This document shows positions 17,497 to 26,553 of a DNA stretch of 64,000 nt, piece by piece; the stretch's first letter is position 1, and each line of letters begins with the position of its first letter. Origin of the DNA: Thermoclostridium sp036562185 (GTDB lineage Bacteria; Bacillota; Clostridia; DSM-8532); assembly GCA_036562185.1 (NCBI GenBank), contig DATCKN010000055.1, positions 1 to 64,000 of the forward strand. The letters are read 5' to 3'. The notes beneath the pieces are model-generated. The model did not search any database, had not been told where the DNA came from, and saw only the letters and a program-made list of their open reading frames with translations. Made by a program: the position numbers and the translations under genes.

Positions 17497-18036
17497 ATGC
17501 TTAACAAAAATAATTTTTCATTTTTCAAAGATGTCCACTCTATGGTACTGGTGGCTTTATTTATTGCAATCTATGTTGTCCTTTCCTTATTGCGGATCTA
17601 TGTTATTCCTAACGAACTTAGAGTAAGCCTTACATTTATGCCTATTGCCTGGGCTTCAATGATGTTTGGCCCTGTAGCAGGCGGTGTTACAGGTGCATTG
17701 GGGGATATAATAGGCTGGGCTATAAACCCTGTAGGCCCTTATTTTCCAGGATATACAGTCAGCGGATTTGTAGCGGGCGTTATCTACGGACTGTTTCTGT
17801 ATAAAAAGGAAATTACCTGGAAAAGAGTTATTTTCGCTGCAATTACAATAACATTTATAGTGCAGGTGGGATTAAGTTCATTATGGATGAACATATTAAC
17901 GGGTAAAGCATATAAAGCTCTTGTTGCGGTAAGGCTTGTAAAGGCGTTAATTATGTTGCCGGTAAAGATATTCTTATTATATACAACCGGGAAGTTAATG
18001 AAAAAATTTGCCAAAATCAGCGTAAAAGGTGTATGA
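17497..18036 (+). CDS. folT: Folate ECF transporter substrate-binding protein FolT
   Basis: The 179-residue membrane protein has six hydrophobic segments and the S-component pattern: an N-terminal ALFIAIYVVLSLLRIYVIPNELRVSLTFMPIAWASMMFGPVAGG, then GDIIGWAINPVGPYFPGYTVSGFVAGVIYGLFLYK. FolT binds folates and works with the shared EcfA/EcfA'/EcfT module, which is not in this window. The ribosome site GAGGAGG (7 bases from ATG) is part of the riboswitch platform, which confirms the folate assignment. Confidence 0.92.
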   Translation: MLNKNNFSFFKDVHSMVLVALFIAIYVVLSLLRIYVIPNELRVSLTFMPIAWASMMFGPVAGGVTGALGDIIGWAINPVGPYFPGYTVSGFVAGVIYGLFLYKKEITWKRVIFAAITITFIVQVGLSSLWMNILTGKAYKALVAVRLVKALIMLPVKIFLLYTTGKLMKKFAKISVKGV

Positions 18037-18069
18037 TTATATCATAAACCTATTGAGCAGGTGAAAAAA

Positions 18070-18471
18070 ATGAAACGGGTATCCGGCAAGATAAAAAGCG
18101 ATAAAGAAGGCAAGGAAGTATTTCTGGTAACAGCAGCCGATGAACGGGAGTATGATGTCTATAAATCCCTGTTAGAGGCCTATGGCATACCTTTTGTCAA
18201 AAGACCAAGGGAAGCGGGAGGATACCTGAATATATCGATGGGGATGAATGTCTTTGGTTCAGACATCTATGTACCTGAAAAATATTATGAAGACGCTGCC
18301 GGGCTGATAAGAAGCGCTGAAGAAGCCGGAGACGGCAATGACAAAGAAATGGAAGAAATCAGGAATCAATATCAAAACAAGCGTCTGGCAAAAATCTGGA
18401 TAATTATAGCCGTATTTTATTTTGTCCCATTATTATTATGGCTTATATATTCGTTAGTGAAAAGCAATTAA
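18070..18471 (+). CDS. DUF2007-like protein with C-terminal membrane anchor
   Basis: The 133-residue product has an N-terminal soluble domain (FLVTAADEREYDVYKSLLEAYGIPFVKRP, then GSDIYVPEKYYEDAAGLIR), which resembles the small alpha/beta DUF2007 'putative signal transducing' family, and a single C-terminal hydrophobic segment (IWIIIAVFYFVPLLLWLIYSL). Function is unknown. ATG 18070 is preferred because GAGCAGGTG is upstream; GTG 18061 is in frame. It lies 33 bases after folT and may share its transcript; a link to folate is not supported. Confidence 0.7.
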   Translation: MKRVSGKIKSDKEGKEVFLVTAADEREYDVYKSLLEAYGIPFVKRPREAGGYLNISMGMNVFGSDIYVPEKYYEDAAGLIRSAEEAGDGNDKEMEEIRNQYQNKRLAKIWIIIAVFYFVPLLLWLIYSLVKSN

Positions 18472-18493
18472 ATATCAACTCCCCGCTTATGTC

Positions 18494-18522
18494 TTTACAA
18501 AGTTCAACATAATATTTATAAT
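18494..18522 (+). promoter_or_regulatory. Promoter of the cobalamin riboswitch operon
   Basis: TTTACA (18494-18499), a 17-bp spacer and a perfect TATAAT (18517-18522). Confidence 0.7.
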
Positions 18523-18553
18523 TAATGTATAAAGGTTAAAACTTCATATATGT

Positions 18554-18735
18554 ATTGCAGGTGTGCAGGTTAACAACTGCACTTAAAAGGGAACCGGGTG
18601 CAAATCCCGGACGGTCCCGCCGCTGTAAGGATGAGGGTGCATTCACAGTGCCACTGTCGAAAGATGGGAAGGCGAATGTGTTCGATGATTCCAAGTCAGA
18701 AGACCTGCCTGCAATAGAAGTGAGGGAAACTACGA
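18554..18735 (+). promoter_or_regulatory. Cobalamin riboswitch
   Basis: The leader has the conserved elements of the adenosylcobalamin class: a closing stem GCAGGT near 18558 with ACCTGC near 18709, AAAAGGGAACCGGGTGCAAATCCCGG, GCCGCTGTAAGG, GCCACTG, GGGAAGGC and the B12 box AAGTCAGAAGACCTGCCTGC. A terminator hairpin follows at 18777-18801, so control is probably by premature termination. It precedes a BtuF/C/D-like transporter, which is consistent. Confidence 0.93.
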
Positions 18736-18776
18736 GCGATGGGCCCCACTAATTTTTGCATTATTTGCAGATATTA

Positions 18777-18801
18777 GCCTTTCCTTGTGGAAAGGTTTTT
18801 T
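18777..18801 (+). terminator. Riboswitch-controlled leader terminator
   Basis: CCTTTCC (18778-18784), a TTGT loop and GGAAAGG (18789-18795) are followed by TTTTTTAA. It lies between the cobalamin aptamer and the first transporter gene. Confidence 0.85.
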
Positions 18802-18843
18802 AATTTTGAGGGCCTTGATCATAATTTGTAAGGAGTGTCTGTT

Positions 18844-19827
18844 ATGAAGAAAGGTCTTATTTTATGCGTTTTGCTGATTTTAATCTTAATGGCAGGATGC
18901 GGAAATGTAAAAGCTCCTCAGGATGGCAACAACTCAAATCCGACTCCGGCCGGAACCATAAGCAACAGCCAACAAACCGGTACTCCGGGAGCACAACAGC
19001 AGACTAATGCGTATCCTTTGGAAGTAACCGATTTTAACGGGAATACCGTCAAATTTGCAAAAGAACCTGAAAGAGTGATTTCTTTAAGCCCTAATATCAC
19101 AGAAATCATCTATGCCCTTGGTAAGGGTGACAAGCTGGTAGGACGCACAGCCTTATGCGATTACCCTGACGAAGCAAAAGAGGCCACTGTGGTAGGAGAT
19201 TTTATTGAGTGGAATTTTGAAACAATATTATCCCTGGAACCGGATGTAGTGTTTGCTTCCTCTTTGAACACTGAAGAGAATGAGAAAAAACTCATGGAGC
19301 TTGGTATTAATACGGTGTTTTTAACCCAGATAGAGTCTTTTGAAAGCACCTATGAAACCATTGAACTGGTTGGCAAGGTTTTAAATGCCCGGGATGAGGC
19401 TGAAAGAATAATTACCGAAATGAAAAACACAGTTTCAGAAGTACAAAAGGCAGCAGAGGGGAAAGAAAGACCTTCGGTTTATTATGTTGTTGGATATGGT
19501 GAATACGGGGATTATACGGCAACCGGGGAAACGTTTATATCCAGCATGATCGAAATGGCCGGTGGTGACAATATTGCTGCCGATATCACCGGTTGGGTGT
19601 ATAGTCTTGAAAAGCTGCTGGAAAAAGATCCTGACATAATTATCTGCTCACAGCAGGCAAAGGAAGTATTCCAGCAAACCAATGGCTACAAAGAGCTTAC
19701 TGCCGTAAAAGAAGGAAGAATATATGCAATAGATGAAAATCTTATATTACGACAGGGGCCGAGACTTGCTGAAGGATTGAAAATGCTTTATGAAATCTTC
19801 CATTCAGAAAGCATCTCTTCTGATTAA
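18844..19827 (+). CDS. btuF: Cobalamin ABC transporter substrate-binding lipoprotein (BtuF-like)
   Basis: The 327-residue protein starts with a lipoprotein signal (MKKGLILCVLLILILMAGCG, lipobox LMAGC), a low-complexity Asn/Thr/Pro/Gln linker, then a periplasmic-binding-protein class III domain (RVISLSPNITEIIYALGKGDKLVG, CDYPDEAK, LEPDVVFAS, ITGWVYSLEKLLEKDPDIII). Such proteins carry B12, haem or siderophores; the cobalamin riboswitch upstream argues for B12. ATG 18844 is 8 bases after AAGGAG. Confidence 0.9.
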   Translation: MKKGLILCVLLILILMAGCGNVKAPQDGNNSNPTPAGTISNSQQTGTPGAQQQTNAYPLEVTDFNGNTVKFAKEPERVISLSPNITEIIYALGKGDKLVGRTALCDYPDEAKEATVVGDFIEWNFETILSLEPDVVFASSLNTEENEKKLMELGINTVFLTQIESFESTYETIELVGKVLNARDEAERIITEMKNTVSEVQKAAEGKERPSVYYVVGYGEYGDYTATGETFISSMIEMAGGDNIAADITGWVYSLEKLLEKDPDIIICSQQAKEVFQQTNGYKELTAVKEGRIYAIDENLILRQGPRLAEGLKMLYEIFHSESISSD

Positions 19828-19963
19828 CTAAAAAGCGGACAGCGAGTTTACAAGCAAAATTTAATGTATACAGGCCGTACAAAGCGGTTTAACCAACAGC
19901 GGCAGCGGATTAATACAAGCGCTGGTATTGAAAAATGTTAAATTTGATTAGGATGATTCAGAA

Positions 19964-21016
19964 ATGGTTTCAGGTTTAAAAGGCAAATTGCCGGGATTGA
20001 TGCTGGTTGTTATGACAGTATTGTTAATTTTTATAGCTGCAGGTTCCCTTTTCCTGGGGACTGCAAATATAGGTTATGTTGATGTGTTCAAAATACTTTT
20101 GCACAATATCCCAGGCCTTGGTGAGCGTATAAGTATTGACGGCATACCCGAATCAGCCATAACAATTATTATGAAGCTCAGGCTTACAAGAGTAATACTT
20201 GCTTTACTTGTCGGAGCAGGCCTTGCGGCGGTAGGATCAACCATGCAGTGCCTTTTCAGGAACCCGATGGCAGAGCCGGGACTTCTGGGTATATCATCGG
20301 GAGCGGGGCTTGGCGCGACAATTGCTATTATAACCGGGGTTAACACAACGTTTTTCGGTATGGGTGCGACTGCAATTGCAGCATTTTTCGGAGCCATACT
20401 GACAATGCTTATTGTTTACAATATATCGAGGACAGGCTCCAAGATGTCGTCTACGGTATTGATTCTTGCCGGAACTGCGGTAAGTTTTATGAACAGTGCC
20501 GTAATACAGCTCCTAATGATTTTCAGAAGGGATCGTATGGACTATATCATGCTTTGGACGATGGGTTCGTTTACAACTTCAGGATGGAACAAGGTATTAA
20601 TCCTGCTTGCGTTTTTGGCTATCGGCCTGGTAATTCTTTTGCTGTATGCAAGGCAGTTAAATGTTATTTCCACCGGTGAGGAGACAGCCCAGTCCCTTGG
20701 AATAGAGGTTGAAAAGATAAAAAAGATATTATTGGCAGTTTGCTCCCTTATTACTGCAGCTTGTGTTTCAACCGCCGGAATTATTGGATTTGTTGGCTTG
20801 ATAATCCCGCATATTTTCCGGTTGGTAGTGGGACCCGATCAAAGGATTCTTTTACCGTACTCAATTGTCGGTGGTGCAGCATTCCTTGTAATTTGCGATA
20901 CACTGGCAAGGGTAATTGCACCACCGGCTGAAATTCCGGTCGGAGCGATTACTGCTGTTTTCGGTTCTCCGTTTTTCATTGCACTTCTTATCCGCAGCAA
21001 AAGGAGTGTGATGTAA
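19964..21016 (+). CDS. btuC: Cobalamin ABC transporter permease (FecCD/BtuC family)
   Basis: The 350-residue protein has about ten transmembrane segments and the FecCD family blocks: LRLTRVILALLVGAGLAAVGSTMQCLFRNPMAEPGLLGISSGAGLGA, GSFTTSGWN and GFVGLIIPHIFRLVVGPDQRILLP, the last being the ATPase-coupling region. It lies 136 bases after the binding protein and directly before the ATPase, whose ATG follows its stop at once. Substrate assignment rests on the riboswitch. Confidence 0.92.
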   Translation: MVSGLKGKLPGLMLVVMTVLLIFIAAGSLFLGTANIGYVDVFKILLHNIPGLGERISIDGIPESAITIIMKLRLTRVILALLVGAGLAAVGSTMQCLFRNPMAEPGLLGISSGAGLGATIAIITGVNTTFFGMGATAIAAFFGAILTMLIVYNISRTGSKMSSTVLILAGTAVSFMNSAVIQLLMIFRRDRMDYIMLWTMGSFTTSGWNKVLILLAFLAIGLVILLLYARQLNVISTGEETAQSLGIEVEKIKKILLAVCSLITAACVSTAGIIGFVGLIIPHIFRLVVGPDQRILLPYSIVGGAAFLVICDTLARVIAPPAEIPVGAITAVFGSPFFIALLIRSKRSVM

Positions 21017-21829
21017 ATGGAACCGTCTGTTAAAGTTGAAAACTTAAGCTTTTCATATGGCGACAGGAAGATTTTAAAAGAGATATGTGCAAGCTTTAAA
21101 CCCGGTACGGTATGCGGACTTTTGGGGCCAAATGGCTCGGGTAAAACCACATTGCTTAAAAATATAGCGTCAATTTTAAAACCTGGAAAAAATGCGGTAT
21201 ATCTCAACGGCAGGGATATTACCGGAATGACACCGCCTGAAATAGCAAAGGAAATGGCGCTGGTTCCGCAAAATACGTATATAGATTTTGACTTTACCGT
21301 TGAAGACATTGTTATGATGGGAAGAACGCCTCATATCAAGGGTTTTTCGAATGAAAGCAGCGAAGACAGGGAAATTGTTAGGTGGGCTCTTGAAACCGCA
21401 AGGGTAAGCCACCTTAAGGACAGGAGCATAAAATCAATAAGCGGGGGAGAACTGCAACGTGTTGTAATAGCAAGGGCACTGGCCCAGAAAACACCGATTG
21501 TTCTCCTGGATGAACCCGTATCGCAGCTTGACATCCACCACCAGCTTTCAATCATGGAAACAATTACGAAGTTATCCCACGAACAGAAGCTTACGATAGT
21601 TACTGTTTTGCACGACCTAAACCTCGCTGCTGAATACTGTGATATCATATATCTCTTAAAAGACGGAAAAATTGTGTGCGGTGGTTCCCCAAAAGAAGTT
21701 CTGACCTATGAGGTAATTGAAAGCGTTTATGACATAGTCTGCCTTGTTTATGAAAATCCTGTCTCCAAAAAACCCCACATAATCCCTGTGAGCAGTAAAA
21801 ACCAGAGAGATGGTTCTTCTGGTTACTGA
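21017..21829 (+). CDS. btuD: Cobalamin ABC transporter ATPase (BtuD-like)
   Basis: The 270-residue ATPase has Walker A GPNGSGKTT (about 38-46), Q-loop VPQNT, signature ISGGELQR, Walker B IVLLDEPVSQLD and the H-loop VLHDLNLAAEYCD. It powers the BtuC permease and belongs to the FepC/BtuD group. It is the last gene of the riboswitch operon and is followed by a gene on the other strand. Confidence 0.92.
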   Translation: MEPSVKVENLSFSYGDRKILKEICASFKPGTVCGLLGPNGSGKTTLLKNIASILKPGKNAVYLNGRDITGMTPPEIAKEMALVPQNTYIDFDFTVEDIVMMGRTPHIKGFSNESSEDREIVRWALETARVSHLKDRSIKSISGGELQRVVIARALAQKTPIVLLDEPVSQLDIHHQLSIMETITKLSHEQKLTIVTVLHDLNLAAEYCDIIYLLKDGKIVCGGSPKEVLTYEVIESVYDIVCLVYENPVSKKPHIIPVSSKNQRDGSSGY

Positions 21830-21917
21830 TTAATTTAATATTAGTTATAGTATAAGGAGATATCAATAAATTCGTTACAGAAAGATTCTGAGCCGTCAAA
21901 CGAAGACAAGCCGAACG

Positions 21918-21937
21918 CCAGGGGAACCATCCCCTGG
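21918..21937. repeat. Hairpin between the convergent btuD and reductase genes
   Basis: CCAGGGGA and TCCCCTGG form an 8-bp stem with a 4-base loop, right at the stop of the - strand reductase. No T-run follows on either strand, so it is only a weak terminator candidate. Confidence 0.4.
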
Positions 21938-22948
21938 TTATAATGTCTTCAAAAATTCGCGGTAGTCTGCAAGCATTTCCTTAAGCAGCATTGGTGTGTT
22001 TAAGTGATATGGACATTTGCCTGAACACTGGTTGCATTCAATGCAGTTTTCAATCAGTTCCATTTTATCCTGCCATTCCTTTGTAATAAATTGCTGGTAA
22101 GGAGCTCTTCTGAGAAGGAATTTCATTCTTGCGGCATTTGAGATGGGTATGCCGACAGGGCAGGGCATACAATAGCCGCACCCTCTGCAGAAGCTGCCAG
22201 ACAGTTCCTTTCTGTCCTCTTCAATTAATTTCCTCCTGTTTTCATCTAACACAGGCGGGTTTTTTTCAAGCTCAATAAACTGTTCAAGCTCTTCCATCCT
22301 CTGAATACCCCAGATTGGCACTACATGCGGGTATTGCCACAGATAGCAGAAAGCTGTCTCGGCATTTGTTATCAAGCCGCCTGAAAGGGCTTTCATTGCA
22401 ATAAAACCAACGCTTTTTTCGTTGCATAATTGAACAAGCTCCAGATCCTCTTTTGATGAAATATGATTAAACGGATATTGAAGCGTCTCATATAAACCCG
22501 ATAGTACTGCTTTTTTCCCGTTTTCAAAACTATGGTTTGTGATACCGATATGTCTTACCAGCCCCTTTTTCTTAGCCTGAAGCATTGCATCATAAAGCTC
22601 ATCTTCCATTGCAGGAACCACTTCAGGGTTATGGAACTGGTAAATGTCTATGTAATCTGTTTTTAATTTCTGAAGGCTTGTCTCCAGATGCTGCCAGAAT
22701 GTATCAGCATCTTTTGCATGGGTTTTCGTAGCGATTATAATGTCTTTCCTGACATCTGACAATGCATTCCCGATTTTTTCCTCGCTGTCCGAATATGCCC
22801 TTGCAGTGTCGTAAAAATTTATACCGCTTTCATAAGCTCTAACCAAGATTCTTTTAGCTTCATCCATCGATACCCTTTGTAAAGGCAGAACACCAAATCC
22901 CACACGGGTTACTTCAAGACCTGTGCTTCCCAATATTATCTTCTGCAT
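21938..22948 (-). CDS. Aldo/keto reductase with C-terminal 4Fe-4S domain
   Basis: The 336-residue protein is an aldo/keto reductase (GSTGLEVTRVGFGVLPLQRV, then NFYDTARAYSDSEEKIGNAL with the catalytic Asp/Tyr, IIATKTHAKD with Lys, and YQFHNPE) fused to a cysteine-rich tail with CRGCGYCMPCPVGI and CIECNQCSGKCPYHLNTP, typical of two 4Fe-4S clusters. It is probably an NAD(P)H-dependent oxidoreductase of unknown substrate, common in anaerobic clostridia. TAGGAGG lies before ATG, and a TTGAAG-17-TATAAT promoter is on the - strand. Confidence 0.9.
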   Translation of the reverse strand: MQKIILGSTGLEVTRVGFGVLPLQRVSMDEAKRILVRAYESGINFYDTARAYSDSEEKIGNALSDVRKDIIIATKTHAKDADTFWQHLETSLQKLKTDYIDIYQFHNPEVVPAMEDELYDAMLQAKKKGLVRHIGITNHSFENGKKAVLSGLYETLQYPFNHISSKEDLELVQLCNEKSVGFIAMKALSGGLITNAETAFCYLWQYPHVVPIWGIQRMEELEQFIELEKNPPVLDENRRKLIEEDRKELSGSFCRGCGYCMPCPVGIPISNAARMKFLLRRAPYQQFITKEWQDKMELIENCIECNQCSGKCPYHLNTPMLLKEMLADYREFLKTL

Positions 22949-22979
22949 ATTTGCCTCCTAAGACATTTCTTATGCTGTA

Positions 22980-23008
22980 ATTATAACCTAAAAGCAGCTT
23001 ACCTTCAA
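22980..23008 (-). promoter_or_regulatory. Promoter of the aldo/keto reductase gene
   Basis: On the - strand TTGAAG (23008-23003), a 17-bp spacer and TATAAT (22985-22980). Confidence 0.65.
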
Positions 23009-23485
23009 TTTATAGAAAATATTAATCTATTTTTTTACTATAACCAATCATCCTTTTACATGCAGGACAGGGTTGGTCACCGGACCAATCCTTATAAACT
23101 GTTTTAATAAAATTATATTTAGTACTACTTATAAGAAACCTACAATATCGTTTCTGTATCGCTGCTATCGCCACAGGCACTATCAAAAAAAACCGGCAAA
23201 GTGCAGATTGGATTTCCAGTTAATAACATATACAAACAATCTTAAAATGTATTCAGTTACATCAAATAGATAAAAATAATAATTATAACCAATATTATAC
23301 TATATATTGGTAAGGGCAGTCTTAGTATAAGTAATGGCATTCATGGGGTAAAGAACGGGTTAATGGCTTTGTAGCTTAAGACTTGCACAAAAAATGCTGT
23401 TGCAATACAATGTTGTTGAGTGTTGTATATCTTTCCAGGAGTGACAATTGCGATATAAATATAAGAATGAAAGGAACGGTGGAAG
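23009..23485. other. Intergenic region with a palindrome, upstream of the alcohol dehydrogenase
   Basis: About 480 bases without a credible gene. ACCAATAT (23288-23295) and ATATTGGT (23304-23311) form an 8-bp inverted repeat about 175 bases before the dehydrogenase start, a possible operator. The TATAAA-containing stretch near 23452 may be part of the promoter. No Rex-type TTGTTAA box was seen. Nothing else was recognised. Confidence 0.4.
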
Positions 23486-24661
23486 ATGATCAATTTCGAG
23501 TTTTACTCTCCTACGCGGGTGTTTTTTGGCCGTGACCAGCACAAGCGAATTGGTGAAATTATTAAAGGATACGGTTTTAAAAAAGTACTGCTCCATTATG
23601 GCGGAGGAAGCATAAAGAAAACCGGATTATATGATGAAGTGGTAAAAGCCCTTAATGATTCCGGAATAGATTTCGTTGAACTTGGCGGAGCGCAGCCCAA
23701 CCCAATTCTGGGATTGGTTAAAAAAGGAATAGAGATTTGTAAAAAGGAAAATGTTGAGCTTGTATTGGCAGTGGGAGGGGGAAGCGCCATAGATTCGGGA
23801 AAGGTGATAGCCGTCGGTGCTGCTCATGACTGCGACCCATGGCTGTTCTCTTCAAAAAAGAAAGTGCCCGAACGCGCGCTGCCGGTCGGCACCATCCTTA
23901 CCCTTTCTGCAACGGGAAGTGAAACAAGTTCATCAGCCGTAATAACAAATGAAGAACTGAAACTTAAGAGAGGATTTAACTCAGACTTTAACAGGCCACT
24001 GTTTTCAATACTGAATCCTGAACTGACATTCACGGTATCGCCTTACCAGACTGCCTGCGGTATTGTGGACATAATGATGCATACCGCTGAGAGATACCTG
24101 ACGCAGAAAGGTGAAGCCGAGGTTACAGACCGCATTGCAGAAGCTGTGCTGAAATCAACAATTATGGCCGGAAGGGTGGCGTTGAAAAATCCCAGGGATT
24201 ATGAGGCAAGAGCTACACTTATGTGGGCGGGCAGTTTGTCGCATAATGGCCTGACAGGTTTAGGACGGGATTATTTCATGGTATCCCATCAGATAGAACA
24301 TGAAATAAGCGGAATGTTCGAAGAGGTTGCCCACGGGGCCGGGCTGGCAGTTGTTTTCCCTGCGTGGATGAAATATGCATATAAGTTTAATATCCCCAGG
24401 TTCTGCCAGTACGCCGTAAGGGTATGGAACTGCGAAATGGATTATGAAAACCCTGAAAATACCGCAATAGCAGGTATTGAAGCCACAATAAAATATTTTA
24501 AGGAGATTGGAATGCCGACCACCCTTCGTGAACTTAACATACCGGAGGACAGCATAGAAGAGATGGCTGAAAAATGCACCGATTACGGCAACAGGACATT
24601 GCCGGGATATATTGAATATGGCAAAAAAGAAATAATCGATATACTGAAGCTTTGCCTGTAA
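23486..24661 (+). CDS. Iron-containing alcohol dehydrogenase (BdhA/YqhD group)
   Basis: The 391-residue protein is a group III iron alcohol dehydrogenase. It begins FEFYSPTRVFFGRDQ, has the nucleotide-binding GGGSAIDSGKVIAVGA (about 95-110), TLSATGSETSSSAVI, and metal ligands in CGIVDIMMHTAERY, HQIEHEISGMFEEVAHGAGLAVVFPAWMKY. It is close to clostridial butanol dehydrogenases and reduces aldehydes with NAD(P)H; the exact substrate is not known. AAGGAACGGTGGAAG lies before ATG. Confidence 0.92.
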   Translation: MINFEFYSPTRVFFGRDQHKRIGEIIKGYGFKKVLLHYGGGSIKKTGLYDEVVKALNDSGIDFVELGGAQPNPILGLVKKGIEICKKENVELVLAVGGGSAIDSGKVIAVGAAHDCDPWLFSSKKKVPERALPVGTILTLSATGSETSSSAVITNEELKLKRGFNSDFNRPLFSILNPELTFTVSPYQTACGIVDIMMHTAERYLTQKGEAEVTDRIAEAVLKSTIMAGRVALKNPRDYEARATLMWAGSLSHNGLTGLGRDYFMVSHQIEHEISGMFEEVAHGAGLAVVFPAWMKYAYKFNIPRFCQYAVRVWNCEMDYENPENTAIAGIEATIKYFKEIGMPTTLRELNIPEDSIEEMAEKCTDYGNRTLPGYIEYGKKEIIDILKLCL

Positions 24662-24699
24662 GGGACAGGGAAGGGACAGGGGAACAGGTCCCTTGTCCC
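24662..24699. repeat. GGGACA-rich hairpin after the alcohol dehydrogenase
   Basis: Two GGGACAGG copies and a downstream GTCCCTTGTCCC give two alternative stems: a 10-bp outer stem (24662-24671 with 24689-24699, one bulge) or a perfect 7-bp inner stem (AAGGGAC 24671-24677 with GTCCCTT 24688-24694). No T-run follows. It lies between convergent genes and may be a REP-like element or act as a weak terminator. Confidence 0.5.
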
Positions 24700-24882
24700 A
24701 TTCCGGAAACTTCCTGTATGCAATAGTTAAATCCGGCGTACCGGAGAAGGATTTGAATCCGATTACAGTTCCATGTCCACTCCAAATAGCTAAATAGCGT
24801 GCCATCAGGCGATATGTTAAATATCCTAAATAGATTGTGTTCCGGATTAGAATTATTTTCCATTTAAAAGTAAGGTACGATG

Positions 24883-26553
24883 CTATAAAGGAAAGGAGAC
24901 CGCTATTGTTGTACCCTTTCCTACAACACTATATAGGCTTATTTTGGCATTGTGGTATCGTGCCACATGTTTTACAATTGAAAGGCCAAGTCCTGTACCT
25001 CCGGTTTCTTTTGAATGGCTTTTATCAACCCTGTAGAACCGTTCAAAAACTCTGTGCCAGTGCTCTTTAGGGATGCCAATTCCCGTGTCTTCAACTTTCA
25101 GTATTGCCTTGTTGTTTCTTTTAATTACAGACATAATTACCTTGCCATTATTCTTATTGTAGTTTATAGCATTGTCACAAAGGTTATATACCAGTTCCTC
25201 AATTAGCCTGAAAACTCCTTTAATAGTAACAGGCTCTCCGGTTACCGTTACAGTTACCCCTTTTTTAGCTGCCGGTTCGTTCAGTCTCCTGGCAACATTT
25301 TCACAGACCTCAAAAAGATTGATTTCTTCGATGTCAAGATTACTTTTTCCCTCGTCCAGCCTGGATATCACTATTATATCTTCCACCAGTTTCAAAAGCC
25401 TTTTAGCTTCGGCATATATCCGTTCTGCAAATTTCGGGATATTGTCGCCGTCAACCATATTGTTTTTCATAAGCTCGGCATATCCTGTTATAACCGTAAG
25501 AGGCGATTTTAGCTCATGGGAGACGTTTGCAGAAAATTCACGCCGGAAATCTTCCGCCATTTGTGTTTCAGTAACGTCCTGAAGAATCATGATCGCCCCG
25601 TGTATTTCACCGTCTTTTAAAACCGGATTGGCCCAAATTCTTATGTTTCTTTCATTTTTTAAAATGGTATCTTCCGAAGAATTCCCCCTGAAAACTTTAT
25701 CTATGATTTGCTGAAAACCGAAGCTTCGGTTTAGGGTTAATATACTCCTTCCTGTATACTCACCTCCCGGAGACCCCAGTAAACTTACAGCGCTTGGATT
25801 TATTGATAATATATGACCCTTCCTGTCCAGAATAATAAGTCCTTCCGACATGTTGTCCGTAATGATTTCAAACTTCTTTTGGTGCTCTTTTGCTTCAGAA
25901 ACCTGTTTGTCCAGATGATTCTTAAGATAGTTGATTCTTAATAATAATGGCGATAATTCATCATAAATGATATTCTCGGTCGGTTTGTCGAAATTAATTG
26001 AATTTATTGGGGCAACAAGCTGTTTTGACTGGTTATCGGCCATGACCATTGATATTGCTGTAACAACCAGTGCAATCAGCAAAATGTACGGCACCATGCT
26101 GATGTATGTTGAATATACGGTATCCGCCGTAAAAGAAAGGCGAAGAATTGAACCATCATTTAGCTTTACCGCATAATAATATGTCTGTTTTCCTATTGTT
26201 CCCGACATACGCACAGTTTCTCCCCGGCCGGTTTCCAAAGCCGATTTTATCTCCGGGCGGTCAAGGTGGTTTTCCATGTTCCGGATATCAGACATATTAT
26301 CATATAAAACGGTACCATCCGCAGCAATTATTGTTATACGGCTATTAATGCCGTACATGGACCCGGAAAGGTTAATATGTTCAGCAGTACGGTTATCGAG
26401 CATTGAAGCTGTAAACGAAGCCATGCCTTTTAATTGCTCTTTCATGGTATTGAAGTTATGCCTGTACAGCATAACACAAATTAACACAGATACCATAAAG
26501 ACAACAGCAAAAGACAAAATAACCATGTTCTTAAATATCATTCGCTTCATCAT
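24883..26553 (-). CDS. phoR: Phosphate sensor histidine kinase PhoR
   Basis: The 556-residue kinase has an N-terminal membrane segment, an extracytoplasmic region (about 30-150), a second membrane segment, a HAMP-like linker, a PAS domain (NMSEGLIILDRKGHILSINPSAVSLLG), the dimerisation domain with the phospho-acceptor histidine in FSANVSHELKSPLTVI, and an ATPase domain with N-box NLCDNAINYNKN, DTGIGIP and GGTGLGLSIVKH. It overlaps phoP by 4 bases (ATGA). In Firmicutes PhoR phosphorylates PhoP at low phosphate. It is the last gene of the operon. Confidence 0.92.
   Translation of the reverse strand: MMKRMIFKNMVILSFAVVFMVSVLICVMLYRHNFNTMKEQLKGMASFTASMLDNRTAEHINLSGSMYGINSRITIIAADGTVLYDNMSDIRNMENHLDRPEIKSALETGRGETVRMSGTIGKQTYYYAVKLNDGSILRLSFTADTVYSTYISMVPYILLIALVVTAISMVMADNQSKQLVAPINSINFDKPTENIIYDELSPLLLRINYLKNHLDKQVSEAKEHQKKFEIITDNMSEGLIILDRKGHILSINPSAVSLLGSPGGEYTGRSILTLNRSFGFQQIIDKVFRGNSSEDTILKNERNIRIWANPVLKDGEIHGAIMILQDVTETQMAEDFRREFSANVSHELKSPLTVITGYAELMKNNMVDGDNIPKFAERIYAEAKRLLKLVEDIIVISRLDEGKSNLDIEEINLFEVCENVARRLNEPAAKKGVTVTVTGEPVTIKGVFRLIEELVYNLCDNAINYNKNNGKVIMSVIKRNNKAILKVEDTGIGIPKEHWHRVFERFYRVDKSHSKETGGTGLGLSIVKHVARYHNAKISLYSVVGKGTTIAVSFPL

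Noticed and set aside
21899..21911. AACGAAGACAAGC also present at 53902-53914
   Set aside because: A 13-base match in 64 kb is expected many times by chance, and the flanks do not align further.
23073..23273. 66-codon open frame in the spacer before the alcohol dehydrogenase
   Set aside because: No ribosome site, unlikely composition and no recognisable family.
24743..24783. tRNA-like T-arm (GGATTCAAATCC on the - strand) flanked by GGAG/CTCC
   Set aside because: Only about 41 bases, with no complete acceptor stem, D-arm or anticodon arm. At best a decayed tRNA fragment, more likely chance.
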